64,000 bases of DNA from Bifidobacterium bombi DSM 19703 (lineage in GTDB: Bacteria; Actinomycetota; Actinomycetes; Actinomycetales; Bifidobacteriaceae), in assembly GCF_000737845.1 (NCBI RefSeq), contig NZ_ATLK01000001.1:1178001-1242000 (forward strand). The letters are read 5' to 3'. Below, one piece after another: positions 8,748-18,368 of this stretch. How positions within the stretch are numbered: position 1 is the first letter of the stretch; each line of letters opens with the position of its first letter. The notes under the pieces are model-generated. The model was not told where the DNA came from. It saw only the letters and a program-made list of their open reading frames with translations, and did no database searches. Both the position numbers and the translations under genes were made by a program.

Positions 8748-10247
8748 TCAGCCCTTGATCTTCTTGATGACCAGAGCGGAGACGGCCTTGGCATCGGCTT
8801 GTCCGCGGGTTGCCTTCATGACCGCACCGATGATGGCACCCATGGGCTTCATGTTGCCGGACCGGAGTTTCTCGGCGATGTCCGGATTCTGCGCAAGAGC
8901 CTCATCGACGGCCTTTTCGAGCGCACCATCGTCGGAAACGACTTGATAACCATGCTTCCTGACGACCTCATCCGGCGCGCCTTCGCCGGCAAGCACACCC
9001 ACAACGGTCTGTTTGGCGAGTTTGTCATTGAGCTTGCCATCGGCAACCAGCTTTTCCACCTGGGCCACATCAGAGGGCGTAATCGGCAGCTCCTCCAACG
9101 ACACCCCCCGGGAGTTGGCTTCGCGCGAAATCTCACCCAGCCACCACTTGCGCGCGCCCGCAGCACCGGCACCGGCTTTGACGGTCTCCTCGACCAGGTC
9201 CAATGCGTCGGCATTGATAAGGTCACGCATCTCCAAATCGGAAAGCCCCCACTCCTTCTGCAAGCGCTTGCGACGTTCGGCGGGCATCTCCGGCATGGTC
9301 TTCGAGATTTCGTCGATATGCTCCGGGGTAATGTGCAGCATGACCAAATCCGGATCGGGGAAGTAGCGATAATCGTTGGCATCGGACTTCACGCGACCGC
9401 CCGCAGTGGTCTGCGTAGCCTCGTCCCAATGACGGGTCTCCTGCAGGATCTCGCCCCCGGCATCCAAGATGGCCGCCTGCCGACGAATCTCGTATTGCAG
9501 CGTGCGTTCGATGCCGTGGAACGAGTTGACGTTCTTGGTTTCACTGCGGGTTCCAAGCTCGGTATCGCCCTTACGGCGCAACGAGATGTTGACGTCGGCG
9601 CGCATGTTGCCCTGTTCCATGCGGCCATGTGAGATGCCCAATGCCCGCACGATGTCGCGAATGGCACGCATGTACGCACCGGCTATCTCCGGCACCCTCT
9701 CCCCTGCACCCTCAACGGGCTTGGTTACGATCTCGATAAGCGGGACACCGGCACGGTTGTAGTCCACCAATGAATGGTCTGCACCCTCGATTCGTCCATC
9801 AGTACCGCCGACGTGGGTGTTCTTCCCTGCATCGTCCTCGATGTGCGCACGCTCGATCGGCACACGGAACACCGTTCCGTCGTCAAGCTCGACATCAAGG
9901 TAGCCTTCGCCGTTGGTCGGTTTGTCGAACTGCGAAATCTGATAGTCGCGAGGCATATCCGGATAGAAGTAGTTCTTGCGTGAGAACTGGCTCCACTCGT
10001 TGATATGGCAGTGCAACGCCAGACCAAGCTTGATGGCGAAATCCACGGCAGTCCTGTTGACCACCGGCAGCGATCCCGGCAACCCCAAGCTCACAGGGGT
10101 CAGTTGGGTGTTCGGCTCCCCGCCGAACTCGATATGGGCCGGGCAGAACAGCTTCGTGTTCGTGCACAGCTCGACGTGCGTTTCCAAACCGAATACCGGA
10201 TCAAACTCTTTGACGGCATCAGAATATTTCATCAAATGTTCAGCCAT
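8748..10247 (-). CDS. gatB: Asp-tRNA(Asn)/Glu-tRNA(Gln) amidotransferase subunit B
   Basis: The 499-residue tRNA- and ATP-binding subunit that activates misacylated Glu-tRNA(Gln) or Asp-tRNA(Asn) for transamidation. Family features are [18 protein letters not shown] at the start, [35 protein letters not shown], the helical region and a C-terminal YqeY/tail domain ending [13 protein letters not shown]. The ATG at 10247 lies about 9 bases after AAGGAG; an in-frame ATG at 10256 is too close to that site. It is the last gene of gatC-gatA-gatB, 24 bases after gatA. Confidence 0.97.
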   Translation of the reverse strand: MAEHLMKYSDAVKEFDPVFGLETHVELCTNTKLFCPAHIEFGGEPNTQLTPVSLGLPGSLPVVNRTAVDFAIKLGLALHCHINEWSQFSRKNYFYPDMPRDYQISQFDKPTNGEGYLDVELDDGTVFRVPIERAHIEDDAGKNTHVGGTDGRIEGADHSLVDYNRAGVPLIEIVTKPVEGAGERVPEIAGAYMRAIRDIVRALGISHGRMEQGNMRADVNISLRRKGDTELGTRSETKNVNSFHGIERTLQYEIRRQAAILDAGGEILQETRHWDEATQTTAGGRVKSDANDYRYFPDPDLVMLHITPEHIDEISKTMPEMPAERRKRLQKEWGLSDLEMRDLINADALDLVEETVKAGAGAAGARKWWLGEISREANSRGVSLEELPITPSDVAQVEKLVADGKLNDKLAKQTVVGVLAGEGAPDEVVRKHGYQVVSDDGALEKAVDEALAQNPDIAEKLRSGNMKPMGAIIGAVMKATRGQADAKAVSALVIKKIKG

Positions 10248-10271
10248 GATATCCATTCTCCTTACCGTCGT

Positions 10272-11822
10272 TTACTTCGCGGACTTGCCGTCAAGCCAAG
10301 GGGTCTTCAACGAGCTCCAGATCGGACCGCCCCATTGTTCCTCGAGCGCCGCCTCGAGCGCCGCCGCGGGTTTGTACATCACGTCGTCACGCTTCTGCGG
10401 CCCAATGAACTGGAAACCGACCGGAAGACCGTCGTCGCTCAGACCTGCGGGAATGCTCATGGCCGGTGTTCCGGCCATGTTCGCCGGAATCGTGGCGATG
10501 TCATTCATATACATCGAAAGCGGATCATCCATCTTCTCTCCAAACCTGAATGCTGTGGAGGGCGAGGTTGGAGAAATGAGCACATCCGCCTTTTCGAACG
10601 CCTGCTCGAAATCATGGATAATCAGCGTGCGGACCTGCTGTGCCTTGCCGTACCAAGCGTCATAGTAGCCTGCGGAAAGGGCGTAGATGCCAAGAATGAT
10701 ACGACGCTTGACCTCGTCCCCGAAGCCAGCCTCGCGAGTGTACGCCATCATATTCGCCGCCGTCTGTGGAACGCCTTCCGGGGGCATGACGCGCAGACCG
10801 TAGCGCATGCCGTCGTAACGGGCCAGATTCGAGCTGACCTCCGAAGGCATGATGATGTAATAGGCGGCCAGGGCATAGTCGAAATGCGGGCAATCGACCT
10901 CGACGACTTCAGCACCCATATCCTGCAACAACTTGACACCCTCGTTGAAACGCTGCTTGACACCAGGTTGATAGCCGTCACCGCCCAGCTGCTTGATCAA
11001 ACCAACTTTCAGCCCCTTCAGATCTCGTCTCATACCCTCACGGGCGGCCTTGGAAAGAGCTGGAACCTCCATGGGAATGGAGGTGGAATCACGCACGTCG
11101 TGACCGCCGATGACTTCCTGAAGCAGCGCCGCATCAAGTACAGAACGGGACACCGGTCCGATCTGGTCCAGAGAACTGGCCATGGCAATGGCACCGAACC
11201 GTGAAACACCGCCATAAGTCGGTTTGACTCCGACCGTTCCGGTCAGGGCTCCAGGCTGACGAATGGAACCGCCGGTATCAGTGCCCAAAGCCAAAGGAGC
11301 CTCAAACGCCGCCACCGCAGCTGCCGAGCCACCACCGGAACCACCGGGCACACGGCTGGTGTCCCACGGATTACGGGTAGGGCCGAAGGCGGAATGCTCC
11401 GTGGAGGAACCTTGCGCGAATTCGTCGAGATTCGTCTTGCCGAGAATCGGCATGCCGGCAGCCTTCAGCTTTTCAATGACGGTGGCGTCGTAGGGCGGCA
11501 CCCATCCCTCAAGAATCTTCGAGGCGGCCGTCGTCTCGATTCCTTTGGTGACGATCATGTCCTTGATGGCGATGGGAACCCCCGCGAGCTCAGGCAACGA
11601 ACCAACCTCGCCGGCAATGTTTTTCTTATCGAATTCATCGGCCTGGGCACGGGCTTCGTCCGCCGAAACCTTCAGGAACGCATGTAAACCTGGTTCCGCC
11701 GCATCGATGACGTTCAGATGCGCGTCCACCAATTCTCGGCTGGAAATCTCCTTGGCCCGCAGCCTGCTCGCCATCTGCGCTGCAGAAAGTCGCAGCAAAT
11801 CGTTGTCTTGCGAAGTACTCAT
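10272..11822 (-). CDS. gatA: Glu-tRNA(Gln) amidotransferase subunit A
   Basis: The 516-residue amidase-signature subunit that releases ammonia from glutamine. The Ser-cisSer-Lys triad is visible as K87 in VPIAIKDM, S162 in [13 protein letters not shown] and S186 in [12 protein letters not shown]. The length is normal. The start codon overlaps the gatC stop (TGATG), giving translational coupling. GatC helps GatA fold and GatB supplies the activated tRNA; the ammonia passes through an internal channel between them. Confidence 0.97.
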   Translation of the reverse strand: MSTSQDNDLLRLSAAQMASRLRAKEISSRELVDAHLNVIDAAEPGLHAFLKVSADEARAQADEFDKKNIAGEVGSLPELAGVPIAIKDMIVTKGIETTAASKILEGWVPPYDATVIEKLKAAGMPILGKTNLDEFAQGSSTEHSAFGPTRNPWDTSRVPGGSGGGSAAAVAAFEAPLALGTDTGGSIRQPGALTGTVGVKPTYGGVSRFGAIAMASSLDQIGPVSRSVLDAALLQEVIGGHDVRDSTSIPMEVPALSKAAREGMRRDLKGLKVGLIKQLGGDGYQPGVKQRFNEGVKLLQDMGAEVVEVDCPHFDYALAAYYIIMPSEVSSNLARYDGMRYGLRVMPPEGVPQTAANMMAYTREAGFGDEVKRRIILGIYALSAGYYDAWYGKAQQVRTLIIHDFEQAFEKADVLISPTSPSTAFRFGEKMDDPLSMYMNDIATIPANMAGTPAMSIPAGLSDDGLPVGFQFIGPQKRDDVMYKPAAALEAALEEQWGGPIWSSLKTPWLDGKSAK

Positions 11823-12121
11823 CACTCTTCATCTCCAAGAATCCGTGGGGCTACGAACATGCCATCCTCAGTCGCCGGGGCTCCTGCAAGCGCGTCCTCA
11901 CGCTTAAGCGGCGCTTGGGGGATGTCGGGACGCAAATACGCCTCCAACGGAATGGGGTTGGCCGTTGGCTCGACATCGTCGGACGCGACTTCCTGAACCT
12001 TGTTGATAGAATCTGCGATGACGTTCAACTCGCCTTGCATGCGGGTCGCTTCCTCGTCAGTGAGCGCTATTTGTGCGAGCTCACCCAAATGCGCGACTGT
12101 TTCTCTAGTGAATGTAGGCAT
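11822..12121 (-). CDS. gatC: Glu-tRNA(Gln) amidotransferase subunit C
   Basis: A small 99-residue stabilising subunit with the family opening [20 protein letters not shown] and the closing segment [20 protein letters not shown]. It is the first gene of the operon. A minus-strand TATAAT ends 6 bases before the ATG and no Shine-Dalgarno is present, so the operon message is probably leaderless. Confidence 0.95.
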   Translation of the reverse strand: MPTFTRETVAHLGELAQIALTDEEATRMQGELNVIADSINKVQEVASDDVEPTANPIPLEAYLRPDIPQAPLKREDALAGAPATEDGMFVAPRILGDEE

Positions 12122-12127
12122 GAATCC

Positions 12128-12133
12128 ATTATA
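12128..12133 (-). promoter_or_regulatory. -10 box of the gatCAB operon, leaderless start
   Basis: The minus strand reads TATAAT followed by GGATTC and the gatC ATG. Transcription would start at or next to the initiation codon. No good -35 is visible at 16-18 bases. Confidence 0.6.
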
Positions 12134-12261
12134 TTAGGCGATTGTGACTTACAGGTTACTTCTCAACGCCTGCGAACCACGGAGGTTTACCCGGTAACCC
12201 GACCGCTCGGTCCAAACGCCGCCCCAGCGTGCGCCGGCGTTCGAAAACGGTATACGAAAAC

Positions 12262-12299
12262 GGCCGCGCCGAATCCCACCAAGAGACCGACGCGGCCGA
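12262..12299 (-). terminator. terminator after the first DUF5067 gene
   Basis: Arms CGGCCGCG (12262-12269) and CGCGGCCG (12292-12299) are perfectly complementary. On the minus strand the stem is followed by TTTTCGT. It lies 19 bases past the stop at 12319. Confidence 0.7.
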
Positions 12300-12318
12300 A
12301 TGACTGATGCCAATGATG

Positions 12319-13128
12319 TCACAGATTGTATGTATGCGACACTTTGGCGCCGTTCGTCGAGATGAAATCGGTGATCTCAACCGTGATGGGCGAACTGTCC
12401 TTGAGCACGTATCCCTGAGTTACCGTACCGTTGGCGCCCGGTTGCAGCTCCGCCAAGGACGAGTTCGCATCGTACCCGGCCGGCGCATCGGTGTATATCG
12501 CCAAATCAAGAGCCTGGCCGTTTTGGAAGGCCTGTGCATGGGTCGCCACGCTGAAGGCGGTGTTCTTCGTGTCCTTGTTCGTCCACTGATACGTGACCAG
12601 CGCGGTCGGTGCGCCGTTGTAATCGTTCCCGCTTCGTGCCGCCGAGACAATCTTCACATGAGCGTGCCCCAGGTCCCCCTCGGTATCCTGAGCACCGCCC
12701 TTGGCTGCGGATTTAGAGCCGTCGCCTTTCTTCGCATCCTTGGAAGAACCGGAGTCCTTCGGCGCAGAGACCGATGAGGACGCGGATTTCGATGTGGAAT
12801 CATTGAGCGACTTGCTCAGGCCGGACTGCATTCCCAGCGTAATGACGATTGCCAAAACATTGAGAATCGTGGCGATGATCGTGAGCGCCTTGCCTTTCTT
12901 CTTGCCGCGGAACACACCAATCAAGCCGACAACCGCAAGGATCACGCCGATGACGGCAATGATCGCCGCAAAATTGTTGACAATGGGGATGAAACTCAGA
13001 ATGAACGCAAGAACGCCAAGCACCAAAGCGATGATGCCGCACACCGAATTCCCCACCGGGTTGGAGGAGTGCCGGCCGTCAGGCAACTGCCCACCTGGTA
13101 CAACGTCGTTCGTATCTAATTGCGTCAT
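12319..13128 (-). CDS. DUF4190/DUF5067 membrane protein
   Basis: A 269-residue protein with three parts. A short N-terminal segment is followed by a DUF4190-like membrane unit of two or three helices (NSVCGIIALVLGVLAFILSF, FAAIIAVIGVILAVVGLIGV and LTIIATILNVLAIVITLGM) in residues 25-105. A Ser/Lys-rich linker leads to an extracellular DUF5067 beta domain from about residue 150 (HAHVKIVSA, TALVTYQWTNKDTKN, SSPITVEITDFIS). The function is unknown. A much longer paralogue lies at 15769-17040, on the other side of the two-component system. AGAAGAGAG precedes the ATG. A regulatory link to the divergent histidine kinase is an inference from position only. Confidence 0.8.
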   Translation of the reverse strand: MTQLDTNDVVPGGQLPDGRHSSNPVGNSVCGIIALVLGVLAFILSFIPIVNNFAAIIAVIGVILAVVGLIGVFRGKKKGKALTIIATILNVLAIVITLGMQSGLSKSLNDSTSKSASSSVSAPKDSGSSKDAKKGDGSKSAAKGGAQDTEGDLGHAHVKIVSAARSGNDYNGAPTALVTYQWTNKDTKNTAFSVATHAQAFQNGQALDLAIYTDAPAGYDANSSLAELQPGANGTVTQGYVLKDSSPITVEITDFISTNGAKVSHTYNL

Positions 13129-13275
13129 GATATCTCTCTTCTACTTGATGTTGCATACTTTGCGTTTTCCTAAACTACGGCATGGAGAGACCTCCCGCTA
13201 TGGGGCAAAAGGGCAAAAACGGATGACCGTTCGGACACGTGAGAATCTCATAAATGACCTTACGTATACTGGCGC

Positions 13276-14835
13276 TTGGGGTATCGAGGCAATATCGTAG
13301 GAAGCGTGGACACCGATACTGCGCAACAAACCGGTATGACCGGAGACATGACACGACAGGACATGACCGGACCGGCTTCGGGGCATGAACGCATCGTCCC
13401 CCAACGTGACGGGGAATCGGGGGAAGTACCCGTACATACGAAATGGTTATGTACAATCACCATGATGGTGTTCGGGTTGCTCCTGGATATTGTGCAGCCC
13501 GCGATGCAGACGAACCAGTATTCCCAGGGCACCGTCGGATTCAATTGGTGCATCTTCTCCTTCTTGGTCGGGCTGGTAGCCATCATCATCATCCCGTACC
13601 GTTCGAAGTACCCCGAACAGATGTTCTGGGTGGCATGCCTGCTGGTGGTGATATTCCCGCTTGATTCGCTGTTGGCAATCATGATGTTCACGTCCACGCT
13701 CGCTAGAAGAAACCAGCGGGCAGTGGCCATACGCTCGACGATAATGGTGACGGCCGTCTCATTATGGTCCCAGCTGCGCGATGCCCGACAGGCCCCGAAT
13801 GCGTCCGTGTGGAAGATATTCTTCTCCGAGCCACGCGACGACAAGGAGGCACCGATCATCGTGACGACGAACCAGACGACCATCAATTGGGCGGCTACAA
13901 TCGTGACGTTGAGCGCCATAGCGGTGGCGACGTTGATAGGACTGTACATACGTTCCCGCGCCAGTCTCGATGTAGCGAACCTAAAGACCGATGAAACGCA
14001 GAACCATGCCGCCACCCTCGAGAATGCACTCAGCAGCAAACAAGTGTCGGAAGCCATCGCCGCCGAGGCACATGACACACTGGCGCACTCGCTCACCCTG
14101 ATATCACTGAATGCCAACGTCGTAGTGATTCAAGCCGAACAGCTCCGCAGACAGATGGAAGCCGGTGATGCTCAACGGAACCCAGATCGGCCGGCCGTTG
14201 ACTACGACAATATCCGGGATACGGCGGCGTCAATTCACGAGAAGGCCACCGACATACAACGTCAGGCAAAGAACGCCCTGAACGACGCGCACTCCATCAT
14301 CGGCATGCTCAAGAATCCACGGACAGCTCTGCAGGCGTTGGCTCCCAATGACGAGACCTCAATGACCAGGGAGTCGTTGGAAGGACTCATCAACGACGCC
14401 AAGGCAAGCGGCATGAAAATCGCCACATGGATCGACATCCATCAATTGAGTGAACTGAACCCCACAATCAGCAAAGTCGCATACCGTGCAGTACAGGAAG
14501 GCCTCACCAATGCGCGCAGACACGCCCCAGGCCAGGAAGTCTCTCTGGAACTGACCGCCGCTCCCCAACTTGGCGTGCATATACATATCAGCAATGAGAC
14601 GGCGGGCGGACATGGCCTCGCGGAGGTTTCGCAGGGCGGACGGACGGACGCCACAAATTGGCCGATGCAGGAACAACAGCCGGATACCGGGGGCAACGGG
14701 CTGCCTGGATTGAAGGAACGCGCACGTGCCGTCGGCGGAAAATGCGAATATGGTGTCGACTCCAGGCGCCATTTCACTTTGGAAATGAGCCTGCCCTGGC
14801 TCTCCAACACCGCCGAGCCCGTGAAACCCAGCTGA
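13276..14835 (+). CDS. sensor histidine kinase (NarL-type, HisKA_3)
   Basis: About 519 residues if translated from the earliest open start (TTG). Four hydrophobic segments in residues 50-140 and a fifth near 205-228 form the sensor region. The dimerisation and phosphoacceptor helix reads AEAHDTLAHSLTLISLNANV, with the likely phosphorylated His near residue 266. The ATPase domain has the N-box YRAVQEGLTNARRHAPG and the G-box GGNGLPGLKERARAVGG. The response regulator follows on the same strand after 61 bases. The true start is uncertain: TTG 13276, GTG 13306 and ATGs at 13336, 13348 and 13363 all lack a clear Shine-Dalgarno, although TATACT at 13265-13270 is a plausible -10. The stimulus is unknown. 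Confidence 0.88.
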   Translation: MGYRGNIVGSVDTDTAQQTGMTGDMTRQDMTGPASGHERIVPQRDGESGEVPVHTKWLCTITMMVFGLLLDIVQPAMQTNQYSQGTVGFNWCIFSFLVGLVAIIIIPYRSKYPEQMFWVACLLVVIFPLDSLLAIMMFTSTLARRNQRAVAIRSTIMVTAVSLWSQLRDARQAPNASVWKIFFSEPRDDKEAPIIVTTNQTTINWAATIVTLSAIAVATLIGLYIRSRASLDVANLKTDETQNHAATLENALSSKQVSEAIAAEAHDTLAHSLTLISLNANVVVIQAEQLRRQMEAGDAQRNPDRPAVDYDNIRDTAASIHEKATDIQRQAKNALNDAHSIIGMLKNPRTALQALAPNDETSMTRESLEGLINDAKASGMKIATWIDIHQLSELNPTISKVAYRAVQEGLTNARRHAPGQEVSLELTAAPQLGVHIHISNETAGGHGLAEVSQGGRTDATNWPMQEQQPDTGGNGLPGLKERARAVGGKCEYGVDSRRHFTLEMSLPWLSNTAEPVKPS

Positions 14836-14896
14836 AGGAACATATCCAGCATCGTGACGTGTTCAAAATCACTCTTGCCGAGTACAGTTATGTGCT

Positions 14897-15676
14897 ATGA
14901 ACGATCTTCTGCAAGCGAGTCACCGGTTTGACACCGATTCGTGTGACGCTGCAGAAGCCGACAGCGTGAACGGCATCCACGGTGAGGTTGAGGGCGAGTT
15001 TCATCGACCCATCCGCGTGAGCATAGCAGATGACGATCCGGCCATCTGCCAGCTTATGGAGCAAATCCTGACCACATCATCGAATGGAACGATTCGCGTC
15101 GCATCAACATCGACCGACGGCGCCGCTGCAGTGGAGCACGCGCGCGAGGAGCATCCCGACGTCGTCCTTATGGACATCGCCATGCGGCCCGGAATGGATG
15201 GCATAACTGCCACGCGCCTCATGCAGGACATAAAGCCCAAGCCGCACATCCTCATTTTCACAGCTTTGGGTCCTACCGACAACGTGCAGAGGGCCATAGA
15301 GGCCGGAGCCGACGGGTTCATATCCAAGGCGGGAGACATCAGCGAATTGATAGGGCGGATCACCGACGTCTGCCACGGTGACCCCCAATTCGACATGCCG
15401 AGCCAGAGACAGATCATCCATGATCTGCACCATGACCAGCCAAGAACGCGAAGGGACGAGGCGCGAAAACTGCTCGATTCCCTGACCAATCGTGAGCGGG
15501 AGATAGCACTGTTGGTAGGGCAGGACTGTTCCAATGCCGAAATCGCCAACAAACTGTACATCTCGGAAAGTTCCGAGAAGAAGACGTTGACAAGTGCCTG
15601 CAATCGGCTGGGCATGAGCAGGGTGCAACTCGCCCAACTGGTCGCCGTGGCGGACTTCGATGCCTGCGACCTTTGA
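14897..15676 (+). CDS. LuxR/NarL family response regulator
   Basis: A 259-residue two-domain regulator and the partner of the upstream histidine kinase. The receiver has the acidic triad DDD at residues 45-47, the phosphoacceptor D93 in VVLMDIAMRPGMDG, and the switch segment ILIFTALG. The C-terminal helix-turn-helix reads LTNREREIALLVGQDCSNAE and IANKLYISESSEKKTLTSA. About 38 residues precede the receiver, which is longer than usual. TACAGT at 14883-14888 lies 8 bases before the ATG and no Shine-Dalgarno is present, so this gene may also have its own leaderless transcript. It is convergent with the long DUF5067 gene, with a shared terminator between them. Confidence 0.93.
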   Translation: MNDLLQASHRFDTDSCDAAEADSVNGIHGEVEGEFHRPIRVSIADDDPAICQLMEQILTTSSNGTIRVASTSTDGAAAVEHAREEHPDVVLMDIAMRPGMDGITATRLMQDIKPKPHILIFTALGPTDNVQRAIEAGADGFISKAGDISELIGRITDVCHGDPQFDMPSQRQIIHDLHHDQPRTRRDEARKLLDSLTNREREIALLVGQDCSNAEIANKLYISESSEKKTLTSACNRLGMSRVQLAQLVAVADFDACDL

Positions 15677-15704
15677 GCATCCACCCGCATCACTGGCTGC
15701 AAAA

Positions 15705-15746
15705 CCGTGCCGCCCGTTCGCAAGATAGGGCAAACGAGCGGCACGG
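15705..15746. terminator. bidirectional terminator between the response regulator and DUF5067 genes
   Basis: Arms CCGTGCCGCCCGTT and AACGAGCGGCACGG pair over about 14 bases with one mismatch. TTTT follows on the minus strand. The hairpin sits between convergent genes ending at 15676 and 15769. Confidence 0.75.
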
Positions 15747-15768
15747 ATAAGAAATCTGATTGTAGACG

Positions 15769-17040
15769 TCAGAGATTAAACGTGTGCGATATCTTGGCTG
15801 TATCCGACCCGAATAAATCGGTTACCTCCACCGTGAGGGGCGAATTGTCGGATACGATATATGCAACAGTGGTGGTCTCACTGGCTCCAGGCTGCAATTC
15901 CCTGCTCTCGGAAGACTGATCGTAGCCCTGAGGAGTATTTTCACTGCTATAGAAAGTGGTCTCCAGTTCTTTCCCGTTCTGGAAGACCACAGCACGCATC
16001 GCCGTAATGAAGTCACTGTTCTTAGTATCCTTGTTTGTCCATTGATACGTCACCAGTGCGGTCGGCTTGCCGTCGAAATCGTTCACGCTCTTCACCGCCG
16101 AAACAATCTTGACGTGAGCATGGGGCAAATCGCCCTCGGAGTCCTGTGTGCCGCCCTTTGAATTTGACTTGGCGCCGCCGGAGGCTTTACCGGAGTCCTT
16201 CGAGTCATGGTCATGCTTAGGAGCAATAGCCGATGAGGATTGAGATTTCGTGACGTCCTCATTCATTGCCTTGCTCAATCCAGCCATCATGGCGAAGGAA
16301 ATGATCAACGCCAGGACATTAAGCACGGTGGCGATGATGGTGAGCACTTTACCCGTCTTTTTGCCGCAGAACACGCCGACCAAACCGACGACGGACAGAA
16401 TCACACCCACAATCGCGAGCAGTATCGCAAAGGTATCGACGAGGGGTATGAAACTCAGAATGAATGCAAGAACACCAAGCACCAAAGCGATAATGCCGCA
16501 TACGGTGTTCCCTTCAGACCGGTTCGGTCCGTCGGTACCCGGCATCTGGCCATTGCCACCGGCGAAAGGTTGCTGGAACTGGGGCTGCGGTTCCTGCGGG
16601 AACAACTGCGGAGTCTGCTGACCCTGTTGCTGGCTTGACTGGAACTGCGGCTGCGCCTGAGTCTGCGGGAACTGCGCACCCTGCTGAGAAACCTGGAAAG
16701 GCTGCTGAGATGCCGGCTGATATGGCTGAGACGCTTCCTGATACGGCTGGGCAGGTTCCTGGTACGGCTGAGACGCCTCCTGATACGGCTGGGTATAAGG
16801 CCCTTGTTGAGTTTCATGAGCAGTCGAATCATGCTCAGGAACCTGGGGAACTACGGGGCTTGGCGGAACCTGAGGCGTTTGTGAGACCTGCGGGGTTGTT
16901 GCGTCCGACGCTCCCAAGGCGTTGTCACCATTATGGCTTCCATTGACATACGGCGAATCATTCCCAAGACCGTTTTCCGTTGGATTCGGCTGATTCACCT
17001 GCCCATCATTACCGGGCTCGAGACCATCAAATTCCTGCAT
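15769..17040 (-). CDS. DUF4190/DUF5067 membrane protein with long Q/P-rich N-terminus
   Basis: A 423-residue paralogue of the protein at 12319-13128. The first 180 residues are disordered and rich in Gln, Pro and Tyr, including 7-residue repeats of the type QPYQEAS, QPYQEPA and QPYQPAS. The DUF4190 membrane unit (NTVCGIIALVLGVLAFILSF onward) and the C-terminal DUF5067 domain (HAHVKIVSAVKS, TALVTYQWTNKDTKN, NSPLTVEVTDLFG) follow. The two membrane units are nearly identical over the first helix, so the genes arose by duplication. The start at 17040 has AGGAGA 6 bases upstream; the longer open frame to 17124 lacks a site. The N-terminal tail probably faces the cytoplasm and DUF5067 the outside. 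Confidence 0.82.
   Translation of the reverse strand: MQEFDGLEPGNDGQVNQPNPTENGLGNDSPYVNGSHNGDNALGASDATTPQVSQTPQVPPSPVVPQVPEHDSTAHETQQGPYTQPYQEASQPYQEPAQPYQEASQPYQPASQQPFQVSQQGAQFPQTQAQPQFQSSQQQGQQTPQLFPQEPQPQFQQPFAGGNGQMPGTDGPNRSEGNTVCGIIALVLGVLAFILSFIPLVDTFAILLAIVGVILSVVGLVGVFCGKKTGKVLTIIATVLNVLALIISFAMMAGLSKAMNEDVTKSQSSSAIAPKHDHDSKDSGKASGGAKSNSKGGTQDSEGDLPHAHVKIVSAVKSVNDFDGKPTALVTYQWTNKDTKNSDFITAMRAVVFQNGKELETTFYSSENTPQGYDQSSESRELQPGASETTTVAYIVSDNSPLTVEVTDLFGSDTAKISHTFNL
16724..16794 (-). repeat. 21-bp tandem repeats encoding QPYQ(E/P)(A/P)(S/A)
   Basis: Three to four copies of a unit like GGCTGAGACGCCTCCTGATAC lie head to tail inside the N-terminal tail of the DUF5067 paralogue. Each unit encodes seven residues, so copy-number change would keep the reading frame. 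Confidence 0.7.
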
Positions 17041-17447
17041 ATCTTTTCTCCTGCTCTCGATGCATACCTTGCATCTGCTATAAATTATTACACAAACTAT
17101 GGTATTTACGGCATGCCCAACCAAATTCGAGGAGCATTCTTACAACCGTGTTCCTGCCCATACCGCAGACCGCGTTATTGCCGTCTCTCCGACACCGCCG
17201 CCAAACAACCGCTCAGATCCACAGCCAGTATCATCTTCCGCACCGATACACACGGCATCACTGGCGGCATCATTTCGTCACAATCACATATCACTTCATC
17301 GGGCGATGAAATAAAACGCTCATTAACAAGCGACGACATAGCGTTCAATATTCGACTATGCCCAACCCCGCACTTCAAAACGAACGATACCGTATACCCT
17401 GCGCAAAATTAAGAATGCTGGTGCCACTTGCTGCACTCTAAGGGACG
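17041..17447. other. intergenic region without a gene
   Basis: About 400 bases, clearly A+T-richer than the surroundings around 17080-17110 and 17270-17350. It should contain the promoter of the long DUF5067 gene near its left end. A small perfect palindrome, TTCATCG and CGATGAA separated by two bases, lies near 17296-17311. No open frame is convincing. Confidence 0.4.
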
Positions 17448-18362
17448 TCACAGATGCTGCGAAAGACAGCAGTGCATGGCCACTGCCGCCGCCGCACCGG
17501 CATTGATGGACCGAACCGAACCGAATTGCGAGATGTAGACCACGTCATCGGCGAGTTCCACGGCCTTTCGTGACAAGCCCGGCCCTTCTGCACCGAAAAG
17601 CAGCAGACATCGAGCGGGAAACCGGTAGGTCTCGATCGGGACCGCACCGGGGATGATGTCAAGCGCTATGATTTTGGATTCTCGGGCTTCACGCTCGATT
17701 TCACGATATCGCCGCTCATCCTGTTCGAGTCGCCCTTGCTTCTCGTCATCCGAAGCATCATCGCCATCCGTCCCCCTACACGAAGCCGTACCTTCCACGG
17801 CATCCATGTATGAAGCGCCATATTTCTTCGTGGCCATTCCATTACCGCAGATCGTATCGTAGATACGGTCACGGGCTTCTTCGGCCCGAGCGATCTCCCC
17901 GGCGATTTCACAATGCCAAGCATCCACGAGGCTCTCAATGGAAGGATAATGGTCGACATGCTGATACAGCTCGGTCATCAACGAACCTTTGCGATTCCAT
18001 TTATGCGGGCCGACGATGTGCACCGACTTCGCACCGAACGCGTTGGCCGTGCGAACCATCGACCCGATATTGAAATCGTGCGTCCAATTTTCGACGGCGA
18101 CCTCAAAACCATGCCGTCCCTGGCGATCGAGCTCGGATTTAATGGCCTCCACAGACCAATACCGGAAGCGATCAAGCACATTACGCCGATCTCCTTCGTC
18201 AAGGAGCTTCGAATCATACCGGGAATCGAAATCCGGACTGGAATGGTCATCCGGACGTGGCACCCCAGGGTGGGTTTCACTCCACGGACCTACGCCCACC
18301 TCTCGGAACACCGGTTCTCCTGAAGCTTTTGCGGCGGCGGTAATCGCATTGGGCTCACGCAC
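17448..18362 (-). CDS. SpoU/TrmH family RNA 2'-O-methyltransferase
   Basis: A 304-residue SPOUT methyltransferase. Motif 1 is NIGSMVRTANAFGAKSVHIV, motif 2 is RCLLLFGAEGPGLSRKAVEL and motif 3 is VVYISQFGSVRSINAGAAAA, the three knotted-fold motifs that bind S-adenosylmethionine. A charged insert of about 60 residues (190-250) separates motif 1 from motif 2 and is longer than in typical TrmH. The RNA target is unknown. GTG at 18362 is the likely start, with AGGTGAGG 4 bases upstream. It lies 6 bases after the phosphoribosyltransferase-like gene, so the two form an operon. Confidence 0.88.
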   Translation of the reverse strand: MREPNAITAAAKASGEPVFREVGVGPWSETHPGVPRPDDHSSPDFDSRYDSKLLDEGDRRNVLDRFRYWSVEAIKSELDRQGRHGFEVAVENWTHDFNIGSMVRTANAFGAKSVHIVGPHKWNRKGSLMTELYQHVDHYPSIESLVDAWHCEIAGEIARAEEARDRIYDTICGNGMATKKYGASYMDAVEGTASCRGTDGDDASDDEKQGRLEQDERRYREIEREARESKIIALDIIPGAVPIETYRFPARCLLLFGAEGPGLSRKAVELADDVVYISQFGSVRSINAGAAAAVAMHCCLSQHL

Positions 18363-18368
18363 GGACCC

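Noticed and set aside
13276..13308. A leaderless start of the histidine kinase at TTG 13276
   Set aside because: TATACT is suitably placed, but a leaderless TTG start is unusual, so I leave the start open rather than claim it.
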